Assembly: GCA_003640385.1 (NCBI GenBank)
Contig: RCAB01000127.1
Span: 62,001-126,000 of the forward strand
DNA length: 64,000 bases
Reading direction: 5' to 3'
From: Setaria digitata
Lineage: Eukaryota > Nematoda > Chromadorea > Rhabditida > Setariidae
Positions 1-12,200 of the stretch are shown here, piece after piece; position 1 is the first letter of the stretch, and every line of letters starts with the position of its first letter. The translations under genes and the position numbers were made by a program. The notes beneath the pieces are model-generated. The model was not told where the DNA came from, searched no databases, and saw only the letters and a program-made list of their open reading frames with translations.

Positions 1-128
1 ACAGATCTGTCAAATGAACTGGCATAACAGCATACAATAAAATTGAGGTGAAGTGAACAATGCATGGACTGCAACATCATTCCAATAATTTCGAAATGAA
101 ATACCTTCAAGGTGAGTTCAGTAGCAAA

Positions 129-557
129 CTACTTGTCAACTTTTAAGGTGGGTAACGGAATTTTCCTTTTCGGTTGCTGCTGCTGCTGCGAATACAATTC
201 ATAAAGAGTCGTTTCTGGTCTACTGCACTCAATTTGACAAAATTCAGCAACGCCACCTAGACCTTCTGCACTAGACATTCCGGACGAGCCACCGCGTCCA
301 CTCGAACTTGATTCGATCGAAAATCTTCGTTGCTGGTTGTTGCTTGAATTCGATACTGAAGTTTCGTTCGGATTTTCTCTATCCTTCTTTGTCAGTAAAC
401 TAAAAATTTTCAGATATTTCGGAATGCCATGTATGCAGAAGCCTTTTCATGCACATATGAATATTTAATTGCCATAAGATGGGAATCGAGATCATTAATT
501 TCGTTGTAAGAATATGAAAAAGTAACCTAAGATATATTCCTTCCCATCAAGGATTTA

Positions 558-590
<33 letters not shown>

Positions 591-3500
591 ACAGTCGAAC
601 TATGAACGTCAGAAGAGAACTTGGAAAATACGAGAAATCTTGAAATTTCCAACAAACTTAATTTTTAAATAATGACAAACTAACGTGCTTGCTTGATTGA
701 CAGTGAATGCAGATGCGGAGCCCTCAAGTGCCGGCTTCCTCATGCTATTCATATGAATTGAATCGGCTTCATATGCAGTTGAATCGGAAAAACGAGTATG
801 TCTTACAGGTGGGAAAGGAAACTTTGTGCCTCGTAATTTGCCTGAATGATGGGAAAAATTTACACGAAATAACATTACATAATAACACCATTCTAACAGA
901 TTGGTCTACTACTTCGCCTGTTGATATAACTTTTCCCTTGAATACAACGGAATTGACCGACACTGAAATAAGCTGTAGCAAAATAAGTGGAATAATTCTA
1001 TCAAACATTTTACCTTTTTCAACCGAGACTGCTTGCGCGTTCTCAACATTTACATACTGTGGATTCAGTAAGCCACTGTTGCGAATAACATTTTCTCTGT
1101 TGTTCTTTTCGCCAATAATTTCGACTTTCTTCCCAACTTCTGAATAACTGCACGGCTCATTACTTAATCGACGTTTCTTGTAGGACATCGGAGAGTCACC
1201 CCTCTCATTGGCATCTAAATCCAACAGTGCTGATACTGCTCCAGCTGACCATAAAGGTGAACCGATCGCACTATCTATTGATACTGTCGCCGTACTGTTT
1301 GAACTACGCTCATTTAAAAGCCTAAAAAGGATCAGTCTACAAATCTCGACATAAGGTTACTCGTAGAAATTATGAAACCGCAGCTGAAGATTTGAAAGCA
1401 TAAGTTCTCGATCAAAATCGAATTTTCCAGAAGTCTCACAGGATTTTAGAAATAAAATATGATAATTGAGAAACTTTTCACACAAAACCTACGACGCATC
1501 TGCTGGTGGAAGCGCAGGACATCTTCTAATAAACGCGTGATGCACACCTGGTCGGCTTTGCTCCTCGTACAATATAGCTTTTTCACCGGGCAATAAAGGA
1601 TGCGAATCATTCTCAAATTCAGGATCTGAATCGGGGTCGACTACGGGCTGAAGTTAATATCAAGTTAACTTCGAAGTACAGCAACGATATGGATGAATCC
1701 TGATAGAATGAAAAAGGATTCAAGGGCAGAAAAATTGACGGGATCATTGTTGAAATATTCACAGCAACTAATTCCGATTAACTGTATGGTTTGGCATGGG
1801 TTTCGCAGCATTTGTGGTACCAGTCGTCAAATCGTTTTGGCACGTTTACTCTTTTAGCTTCTTCAAACTATGTCGTCTTCGGTTCTGGTAGCAAAAATTC
1901 TGTTCTGCTTTCTTATCAGTCAAAACCACGCCTCATCACTTTACATCGCACAAGGGATTTAGAAGAAATTTGATGCGAAAAATGAAGACTTAATAAGAAA
2001 GATATAATTAACTAAAGTGTAGGAAAGAGTTAGAACTTCCCTGGTACAAAGGTGAAATTTAATTGAAGAAAAAACACAAATTTTTGGAATTTACTTCACT
2101 GGGACTTATAACAGGCTCCGACAGCGGTCGTGCTTTTCTGTGTTTTGATGGACTCTCCATGGAACGTAACGGAGGGGGTGGCGGTGGTGCGATATCTCTG
2201 ACTTCCTCACTTCCATCGCTAGCTGTCGATTGCACTTCCAGATAGTTCTGTAATAAATGCATAAGATGCATCTTGAATTTAAATGAAGAAAAAAACTTTA
2301 AAAGGTTCAGGTACCTCGTGATCACGAGCTGACTGAGTAAGCATCCAATCAAAATAATCAACCAGAGTGTCAAAACTTGGACGATTTTCCGGTTTTTCCT
2401 AAAATATTCAATTCAACCGTAGCACTGGGTAAATTAAGCAAGCCGTAATAATAATATATCATAAATGTGGTCATGAATGACAAATACCTGCCAACATGCA
2501 ACCATAACATCATAAACTTCTTCAGGACAATTATCCGGTGCTTCCATTCGATATCCCTCTTTAAGACATGAATATAACTGCTGCATTGCAATCGATGGAT
2601 AAGGAGTGCCACCAAGAGTCATTATTTCCCAAAGCAATATTCCAAATGACCAACTGGAAAACGAAGGATAGCTATCACTATTTGCTTCTTAACTGAATCA
2701 AAATTTTTTGCTTGGCACTGATAAAGCAGTTATAAAGAAAGCTGTAAAAAAGACGATACACATCACTGTAGATTGTGTATACATGGGAATCTAATGCTTC
2801 TAATGCCATCCATTTAATTGGTAATCGGCCATTTCCTTTCTTCCGATAATAATCATTGTAATGAACATCTCGAGAAAGACCGAAGTCTGAGATTTTCATT
2901 ACAAAACCATCCGCAACTAGGACATTTCGTGCAGCCAAATCACGGTGAATTATCTACAATGGATTCTGATTTCTTCATATAAGAAATATCCGTTTTTCCA
3001 AATTTAAAAAATATTTCCTTTTTCAAATTATTTAATAAATTGAAGGCAGATTTCTAGAAAAATAATGAAACCTTTCGACTAGCCATAAATTCCATTCCTT
3101 TGGCCACTTGCCATGCAAATTGTACAAGATGTCGTTGAGTCAAATGCTTGATAAGAACTGGTTGATCATGTGTTGATACAACAGTCAATTTTCTTTGTAA
3201 TCTTCGTGGCTCTAAGTAATGGTCACTGCTACTACCAGCACCAGCAGCAACATTTGTAGTTTCCGGAACTTGCGAACCGCTATCTGCATCCCGAGGACGA
3301 TGAGCTCTTAGAAAATCCCTGAATTGTAATATAGTGGCTGAAAAAAGTAGACCAACGCAAATGAAAAGACCAGTAATTAATTCTAAATGACTTGTACAAT
3401 TGTGTAAAAAAATAATTCACCTCAGATTTCCATGTTTGCATAGCTCCACAATAACATACAAAGGACCAGTACCAGTGCAGCATCCAATTAGTCGAAGCAA

Positions 3501-6500
3501 ATTTTCATGATGACCAATTATTTTAAATGTTTCCATTTCGCTAACCAAATCAATCAGTTCTTTTTCATGCGCCGATGCTTTCAATTTTTTGACAGCGACC
3601 TACAATTTAAGGCGTTTCAAAGCATGCGATAAACTTCGTCTCAACAGGAACCCAGGTAGCTCAATAAAAATTTAGAATTCTAAAGCATTATGAACAGTTA
3701 CCTCTTCTTCACGCATATCTCCTTGACTTGCTCGTGTCATTGGCATCCTCAGTATTGCTTTCCAAACTTCTCCAAATGCTCCTTCCCCTAACATCTCCAC
3801 AAAGTGCAACCTTAAAAGTATCTCTAAGAGCAAGATTTGAAGTTTAGGTAAAAAAAATTTGAAGTTTAAAAAGCTTTTTGTGGAATATCTGTAAATTATG
3901 ACCTGGATCTTTCGACTTCCCAAGCAGGATCAGGTGGAATTTCATAATCTGACAAAAAGGTTAAATCGCTCGAAAGTCGTCGTCTTCTAGTTCCAGATGT
4001 TGCTACTGGTTCTACATGAATTTGATAAGTAGATGGCATATCAGACCAACCATCGTTTTCTGGATCAACTGGCCGTTTTGTAACAATGACCTCAAAAATC
4101 CTTATCCTTCCTACTTAATTTTTTACGGAAGATAAAGCAGTCAGTTGAAAAGAATCTAAACTAATTCATTTAGTAACCTACTAGCATAGAAGTTTTCGGC
4201 GGAGCAAAATAAAAGGGAAGGACTTTTTAAAAAGGATGAGAAGAGAGAAATTACCCGTTTTTTAACTGGACCAATAAATTGTTCCATTTCAGCTATTTGT
4301 GCTTTTGAGCGTTTTCGAATGCAAAATATGTAAAATAGAGTGGTAGCCAAGGTGAGAATGAGTAAAATAAGAAGAATTACGACTGCTACGATAGATGCAC
4401 GAGACCATTTCGTATCAGGATTTCCTGTTGCAAGTGTCATTGCATGGAATTCGTTTACTGTTAAAGTTGCATTTGCTATCGCCTTAAATCGATTTCAATT
4501 TATTCAGAGATATTTGACTCATGTTTAAATTAAATCGTTTTTCTCGTCAATATTTTTTTCAAAGACGAAGTGAGAACCTGCTCAAAGGAAATTACTGATA
4601 GCGAAAATCTTACATGACCAAGATGATTGCCTGATACACATGCATACATTCCTTGATCGGCCACTGTTACATTTGCTATTGTTAGTGTTGATGAATCTTG
4701 TGATGTTTTCGTGACAATTGCATTCTGAAGAACAGCAAAACATTTGAAGTAAATTTCAAAAGGAGAGAAGTGAGAGGGGGACGAGGTCAAGGAGCAAGAA
4801 AGGAAGTGAAATTAAATTAAGACTGCAATATGAGATATGGCCTCTCCCAAATCTTAGTGTAATAGTAAATTTATGGGGAAAAAAATATAAACACGGCTTT
4901 AAACTTCGCAAAATATCAATGAACAACCTCAACCGACTGCATGTCAGTGTATCGGAAAACATATTTACGATCCGTTTCATTCCAGTAGTAAATGGAATCA
5001 TTGGTCATTTCTATGCGCATCCATACGATATGTGGTGTCAGATCTGATATCACCTGAAGCCAAAAAATTTCTCGAAACACACAACTTTAGGATCAGAAAT
5101 GATTTCATATGCACAGTTCTTCATTTTTTTCATTCCATTTGATTTTTTCTGCTAAGATTTCTTATTTTCATCTCGAAAGATCTACAGAAAGAAAAGGAAG
5201 CAAAGGCTTTTCTCACCTTGCAAGTGAAATTAACGGTACTGTTAACATCAACGGTTTGATTTACGAGAATATTTGGAACAATAATCGGTTTTGAACGCAT
5301 CCGATCAACAACTCTCAATTTGAAAGTTCGAGTAACCGAACCAGCCGAATTGAAAGCCTGTATTAACAAGAATTAATTCGGTGCTCGTATGGAGAAAGCC
5401 ACTTTTTCTAGGAGCTCATTTCAGAGTCTGGGAGCTTTTAAACTATTTTAGAAATATTTTGAATGGTAATGCTTTGATAAATGAATTTGATAGCGTTTTG
5501 GAAATTATGTTTTGTCTGGTAAAAAGAATCTAACAGGTGCGTTATTTTAGTAATTGTTCTTTTTTATATTACCCGCCAAATAAAACAGCGAAAAATTTAT
5601 TCCCCCCTTCCTGCTTTCTCATCAAGCACTATATAAAACGATACTGAACTTGCAGCAGGAAACTTTTCTATAGTGAAGTTTTTGATATATTTCATTATTT
5701 AAAGAGCAGATGATTCACCTCACAAGTATAGTCACCGGAATCTGATTCTGCAACATCTTCTATCTCCAGTGTATTCTTTCGCAGGCGGAACTCAGTCCCT
5801 ACTGGTCTGCGAACTTCCGTAGTAATTACCTTTTTGTTATTATTGAACCATATAACCTAAATTATGAATTTATCTTATTTTCTCTTTTAAAAGCATAACA
5901 TCAGAACAATATTGAAACATTTGAAAATTTTATATAATGACAGTGAAATTGAATTACTTGTGGCTCCGGTTGTCCTCCGGCTTTGCACTGTAGTTTAATA
6001 GTTCTTCCAGAAGGTGTTATCACTGATGTATCTGCATCTTCATCACGCACTTTGAAGTATGGTGGCACTAAAATCTTTGTATATTCGTGAATTATAATTA
6101 AACTGAATATACAGAAATGCCATTTTCTTTAACTTTTAAAAAAAGGTATTAGCAAATGAGCATTTTATGAAACAAGATGAGACCCGGCAGTAATCGAAGT
6201 AATTAAGTAAAAGACCTTTGATACTAATACTAAAATTGAACTACAGTAGCGGCGGTGAAACAACAATATTAGCAAAATGGCTGCGCCAGATTGTTATTAC
6301 AGAAACTATTTGGAAAAGCAGCTCCGGAAGAAAAAAGTGTTGACTGATTGGATATAATGCCTTGGCCGATGTCTAGTACAGCATCAATGAAGGAAAAATT
6401 CAAGAGAGAAAAACCTTTCTGGAGCGGGAAAACACGTCGGATGGTAGAGCGTGGTGTCACCGGATTCGTTACATGGAAGAAAACGGCTCTTGTTGCAGAA

Positions 6501-9243
6501 GCAGTTGTAGTTACAACAGAAACATGGATCCTTTTTGGCGCAATATCGGAAAGACGCACTTCGTCAGAATTATCCGCGCGTGGCTGATCGTGCATTAACA
6601 GGTCCAGTGGTGATTTTTCTGAGATTTTTTCGTCGATTTCATTGGAGTAGCTTTCATTGTTGTTCATTAAATTATTGATGCCCTTATTTTCTGGATCAGC
6701 ATTTTCCATATCATTAGTTGTGATACTTGCACTGATGTCTGTGATTTCTTGCTGAAGAAGTGTTCGTGCCCGAAGACGTTTCTCGGCAGCATCTAAAGTA
6801 CTCCAATCACTCAATGCTGGTTTAATGGCGGCAATTTTTTGCCGTGTTAACAGATTCGATAACAAATGACTCACGTCCACCCAGTCATTTGCCACCAGCC
6901 AGTCGAGTAATTTTACCGGATCTGAAAAGTTCGATAAAAAATGAATAATTTTTAAGTGGTACCTGAAGAAGCATGCTTACCGGATAAAAGAGCTGTTGCC
7001 TGCAAGCCACTGAGATGCTGTTGCTGCTGATGATCATGCAATATATCATTGGGCACCGCATCATGCAATCCAACTCCTTGCAAAACTTCATGCGGATCCG
7101 TTCCGATCAACTCATTCCCGCAAGCACCATTCTCACATATCTTCTTCCCTAATGGTTTCCGAACTTTGGATGCATATTTTTTGAACGCTTCACAGCGCTC
7201 ATCATTAACTTCAGTCCAGTTGATGCCATCCTTTCGATACTCGCCTGTGAGGTACCATAAGCAAATGCACTTTTCCGGAACGTGTTGAGCCGGAAACTCA
7301 TGCATGAAGAAATAATCACAGAAATCTGCAAGAATATCAAACGTGCCACAGCACCCATCAAACTCATGCAAGAAGAACGAAGAAAATACGATATTACGGA
7401 TTTATTAGTAGTTGTCTTTCTCAAACTTCAGAAACTTTAGATAAAACTCTACTCCAAGTTTTGCATGCGTTTAAGCAAATGCTTCCAGACCACTAACATG
7501 CAGTTTCAGAAATCTACGCAATTCACTTTACTATTCCAAGAAAATGTTGTTCCAGAAGAATTAAAAAAAAAAAAAAAATTGATGAGACGGTAGGATTTCC
7601 CTAGATGTGATTTAAAGCATTCCCTTTTCTTCTTCGTCTTGAAGTATACATTAAATGTCAAAGGAAATCTCCTTAGCGAAAAAGTTATTTCATGCAGTTT
7701 ACTAATGTATCAGTCAGTTTGCTTTATATGAATTGTTAGAAATGCTGTACACGCCTGTGCGTATGAACACTGATTTCGAAGCTTACCAATAATTTCTAGA
7801 GTAAAATTACGGAATATAGAGCCGGCTTGATTCCACACTTTGCATGCCCAAGAGCCCTGGAAATATCAAATCTGCTTACAAAGATTATAGATACTGTGAT
7901 CGGAATAAAACGATAATACAGTTGAAATTTAACCTGATCGCTGACTTCCACTCTCCTTATTTCCAAGGAGAAATGTTTCTTATTTTCCCGCAGACGTTCA
8001 TTATTGGCATAAGTTGTGTGATCCAAAAATTCTCCATTTCTGAACCAATGAATCTGAAAATCGGAAATAACAATTTAAGCAGCAAGAAATATATCACTTC
8101 ACTGACAGAAATAAATACCTCCTTTAAAATGAATAATCGTTTTAGTTACCAGACTGTTCAATCCTCCAGAATCAGAAACAAAACTAGAGTATTCGAACGG
8201 ATGATAAACTCATCTTCCATTCGAATTTTGTACAGATAATGAGTGATAAATACCTTTGGTGCCGGTCTCGCTAATGCAGTGCACTTGAATATTGCCTTGT
8301 CATTTAAAAAGACTTCATGGACAACTCTCTGGTTTTGCTTGAACCGAGGTGGACCAGCTATAAAAACATGTAGGTGATGAAGAAGGACTAAGATGGTGAA
8401 ATCGACTTTTTCACTTCATTATATCCAAACTTTTGTTTCAAAATGAGTTCCTTCATTATCATTGATAGAATCTACTATTAGAAGTGCTAGTGGAAACAAA
8501 ATCTTACGGAAAGATAGCACTATCAGTTTTGTTCCAGTGATTATTAACCCGAAGTGCTAATTATTTCAAAGTTTAGCTCGCTATCTTAACTTTCATCATT
8601 GAAGTATCATGAAGAGATATGATTACTGATTACGAATTAAAGTAGAATGTGACATGAGAGAAGAAACCGGTTATGTTCTATTTTCATCGCTCTCATTTAT
8701 GATTCTTCCTGTAATCTAAAACAGTTGCGAACTTATTTCAAATACTAATTCCTTCCGATTTCACTTATGAGTTGACTGAAATACAATGTTAAGATTGACA
8801 AAAGTATGAAATGATGGATATCATATGAGAAAACAGGAATTAATCTGATCTCTCATTGAACCAAGGTGGAACGGGATGAGCTGATTGACAAACTGCGGAA
8901 CAAAAAGTGGGTTAATAAATAATGCTGAAGTGTTCAGTCATCGGGTTCAATCATTTAACAATAAGTACAAGTCTGAAATAACAAGGAAGAGCAACATATT
9001 TTTCCTTAAAGACACCAAGGGACCTTTTAGTCATGATATCATAAATACTTTTTGAGAAATGATGTGTCACACAATACAGTACTCTCTATAATATCTTGTT
9101 CCTCTAAGCCTAAAAGAGTAGACAATGAACTTACTTTGAAGCCAGGGTCGTAATCCTTTGCCATTCTCATGAGTAGGCATAATAGCATTCACATGTGCTA
9201 ACAATACCGTAATCAGAAAGACATATATTACTGCAGTACTCAT
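129..9243 (-). CDS. egl-15: Fibroblast growth factor receptor, EGL-15 type
   Basis: Receptor tyrosine kinase that binds FGF outside the cell and signals through Ras and MAP kinase. Model (minus strand, first to last exon): 9135-9243, 8254-8357, 7934-8053, 7787-7856, 6981-7325, 6415-6921, 5958-6067, 5719-5856, 5217-5357, 4928-5053, 4614-4724, 4255-4482, 3903-4090, 3702-3810, 3421-3599, 3072-3318, 2760-2953, 2488-2653, 2315-2398, 2095-2247, 1493-1647, 1058-1321, 129-399; about 1372 residues. Visible parts: signal peptide at the start, Ig1 (WACKVW), a roughly 285-residue insert, Ig2 (SGDYTCE), Ig3 (MYACVSG), one membrane helix near 656-682 followed by RKRSK, then a split kinase with GEGAFG, VAVKK (Lys806), HRDLAARN (Asp949) and DFG (Asp967). 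The kinase insert is long and the tail has a proline run and a Q5 run. Fragments before and after Ig1 match the family; the donor at 6415 and the tail donors are the least certain. Confidence 0.93.
8859..8893 (-). pseudogene. Relic copy of an Ig1 exon start inside egl-15 intron 1
   Basis: A good acceptor (TTCCGCAG) is followed by about 30 bases whose end repeats the beginning of the true second exon: the plus-strand string ttgaacc-R-aggtgga occurs both here and at 8339-8353 with one difference, giving VPPWFN against GPPRFK. After this the frame meets TAA, and the only donor nearby has a phase that does not fit the next exon. It therefore looks like a decayed duplicate rather than a usable alternative exon. 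Confidence 0.35.
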
Positions 9244-12200
9244 TATTTTCAGTTATTTCTTTGAACTCCAGCAGGATACATCGTTACTTATAACCAGCAG
9301 GTTTTATATTTCACACTAGGGTAACGTTTTCGCTTGGAAAATAAATAGCAACTGCTGAAAGAAATTATCCAACAATTTCTGGACATGTTTATCTTCTGTT
9401 TAAAAAAGGAAAATTAAAAGATGATAATAGATGGAATGGAAACATAGTTAAAATTACTGGCATTTTTAAATATGAAGATGGCTTCTCACAAGACTTCACT
9501 ACTCACGACTCTAATTAAGCGTGAGAATAAACCGCCTACATATGTTACTTAGAGAAGCCTTAGTTCAATAGTTCACGAAGATTTTCTGTCTTGACTCGAA
9601 CATTTGATGGGAACTTTCTCCGACCAAATCGAAGGTTGAAAACTTTCTTTATTGAGTTAAGAGGTCTTAATATCATTGTATAATAGTCGAATTTTATAAA
9701 TGACAAAAAAAAAAAAAAACGAAATGCAGCAATCACAGAAAAGACTGATAGTATTTTCTGCAGACAAATTACCCTGACTAGGTAGCATGAGACGTAGTAC
9801 ACCTAGTTTCGTGTAGCTCATCTTTCCACATCTTTTTTAGTTCATGATGACCTCATTTAACTTTCTTCGTAGCCAGCACTGTTCTTTACACCTTTCAATG
9901 TCTACAATGATACATTTTATTTTCTTTTATTTCAAAAAAGAAAAGTCTTTCTCCTGAAGGATTCATCAACACCTTCCACTGCTATGAGTAACCATATATT
10001 TGGCCTTTACCCCTAGCCTCTATACATATATATTTAGGTCATAAAAAATATATGTATATATACATAATATATTATTATCACGTTAAAAGTTTGTTGCTGT
10101 CAAACCAATTTGTCTATCCACATGTGATACGAAGAAAGATGGAAGAACAACGAGTTCTGTTAGCATCATTTGTTATATTGGGTTACTTATGAGAAAGTAA
10201 GCACCTCTGGAAACATCTGCCGTAAGACGATGTGGAAATGGTTCTATTAGTACAGGCTTTTCAATAGTAGCTATTTGTGAGCTTAGTATTATTAATGGAT
10301 GAGAAAAAAAAATACACAGACAGTAATGATATTGTGCGAACTCCATAATGTGCTTCACATTTAAAATCGCCTTGCGATTCGTTTTTTTTTTTTTTTTTTT
10401 TTTTTCTGCACCAATCTATCTCACAGATAAATAAGGAAAATAGGGAAGAATTATTATGTCCTATGTATACATTTGTAGAAATGTTTGGAGAAAAGTTGGA
10501 GTTGGATGATGAAGTTGTTCATATTAGGGATCTGGAAAAAGATCAGGAAGTTCTCTCAGAGTGGAAAGGTTATTTAATTTGGCCCATGAAAGAGAATTCA
10601 GTAGGAACTGTTAATTTTATTGCAAGCACCATGCTGAGTGGTAGATTGAGGTACTGAATTTTTCCATCTATTTTCACTTTTCCTTTGAAATATAACCAAA
10701 AGCGGTGAACTGGACATAGTTTTCGATTCTTAGAATGGAGGGCTAAAACGTTTTCTTCTTAATAGGGTGGAAATGGACTAAAATAGCTCAACTGGTGAGC
10801 ACCTTCTCGAAAAGACGATATCTTCCTGCCTACACGGCGCATCATCGTACTAAAACAATATTATCGATTGATAACGAAGTGAATTTCAAATAGCATGTAA
10901 AATCCAGGACGTAACGAGATACTGAGGGGAACTTTCTTCCTAGCTGATAGATTGGTTAGGTAGTGAAGGATTGAAATGAGATCAGTACCGAATTTGAAGC
11001 ACGCCAATTTCTTGCTTATTTGCCAGCAAAATGCGTGGAAAAAGAGAGACAGTTTGAAAGAGGAAGAAGAAGGGGTCGGAGGACAGAAAGGAATACTTGA
11101 TTTGTCGTCATAAATAGCTTGCGGTTTTCGCGCAACGTGATGATGCATTTTGGACGCGTGGTTGTATTTGCTTGAGTCGAATTTTCAAACACGAGCATTT
11201 CTTGCCTATAGGAACTCCATACGGGTAATTCTGATGGAATCTTTGAAGAGAGATGAGCGGAGCAGCCAATGACTGTTGAAACCTGTTTTTGTTTTAAAAT
11301 CAGCGGAGACATTCCTTTTTCGCGCATTCCTCTCGTAATGATGGTATTCAACACCACACCTTATAATCAATTTTCTTTTTCCAACATGTCTGCATCATAA
11401 ATAACAGGTATAAAATCATCTCTGGTGATATCTTTTTCGGTCCTGCCACCTACAATCCAGAAAAACCATTTCTTTAAAGATTTTTGAGCGTGGCACAATT
11501 TCAAAAACTTCCGAATCTATTCATTCTATTATTCCCATCTCCCATTCATTTAAATTCTCACTAACAAGATAAATTATAAGTTGCAAAAATATTTTGTAAC
11601 AATCAATTTTATAAAAATTTTTGGGATTTTTTTTCTTCATCTATCAATGTTTGGTATTTTTTTTCTCGCTTTATCACTTCATCTAACGTCAGAGAAACGA
11701 AAATTCGTCACAAAGTAAATAACCATTAAGGTTCTTTCTTCAACAAGTTGAAATGAGTGAGACATCGGGCAACACTCACCGCCTCAGCACTCACCAATTT
11801 TTAACACAACATTCTAAATAGCAAGTTTAACTTTCACCTCAAAGTACAAACAATAAAAGTAACATTACGGATCACCTTACGTTACTCTCTCCTAATTTTC
11901 GTCCTCGGCTAATCTCCTTCTTGATTCCAAGCACCAATTTAAGAATAAACTGAAATGTAAAGGACGAAAAGAAGCAAATATACAGAAATGGGCGAAATTC
12001 CTTTCCACGACCGGTACACCACCCAACACACGGACACTGGACAGGAACACACAGATACACACACACAGCAACGCAACAGATATAGATAGACACAGACATC
12101 CATGTGTAAAGCTGTTCCACATCGAATGCACACAGAAAATGGTTTTCGTGATAGCGCCGTTGATGATGTGCTGATATCTTGGACGGAATTCACCGTCGTG

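Noticed and set aside
1791..1973. Plus-strand 60-codon frame inside an egl-15 intron.
   Set aside because: No start context or splice sites and no similarity; it lies within a 447-base intron of the receptor gene.
11872..12193. Overlapping minus-strand open frames with many Cys and Val.
   Set aside because: They arise from a CA-rich patch, with no domain pattern and no splice partners.
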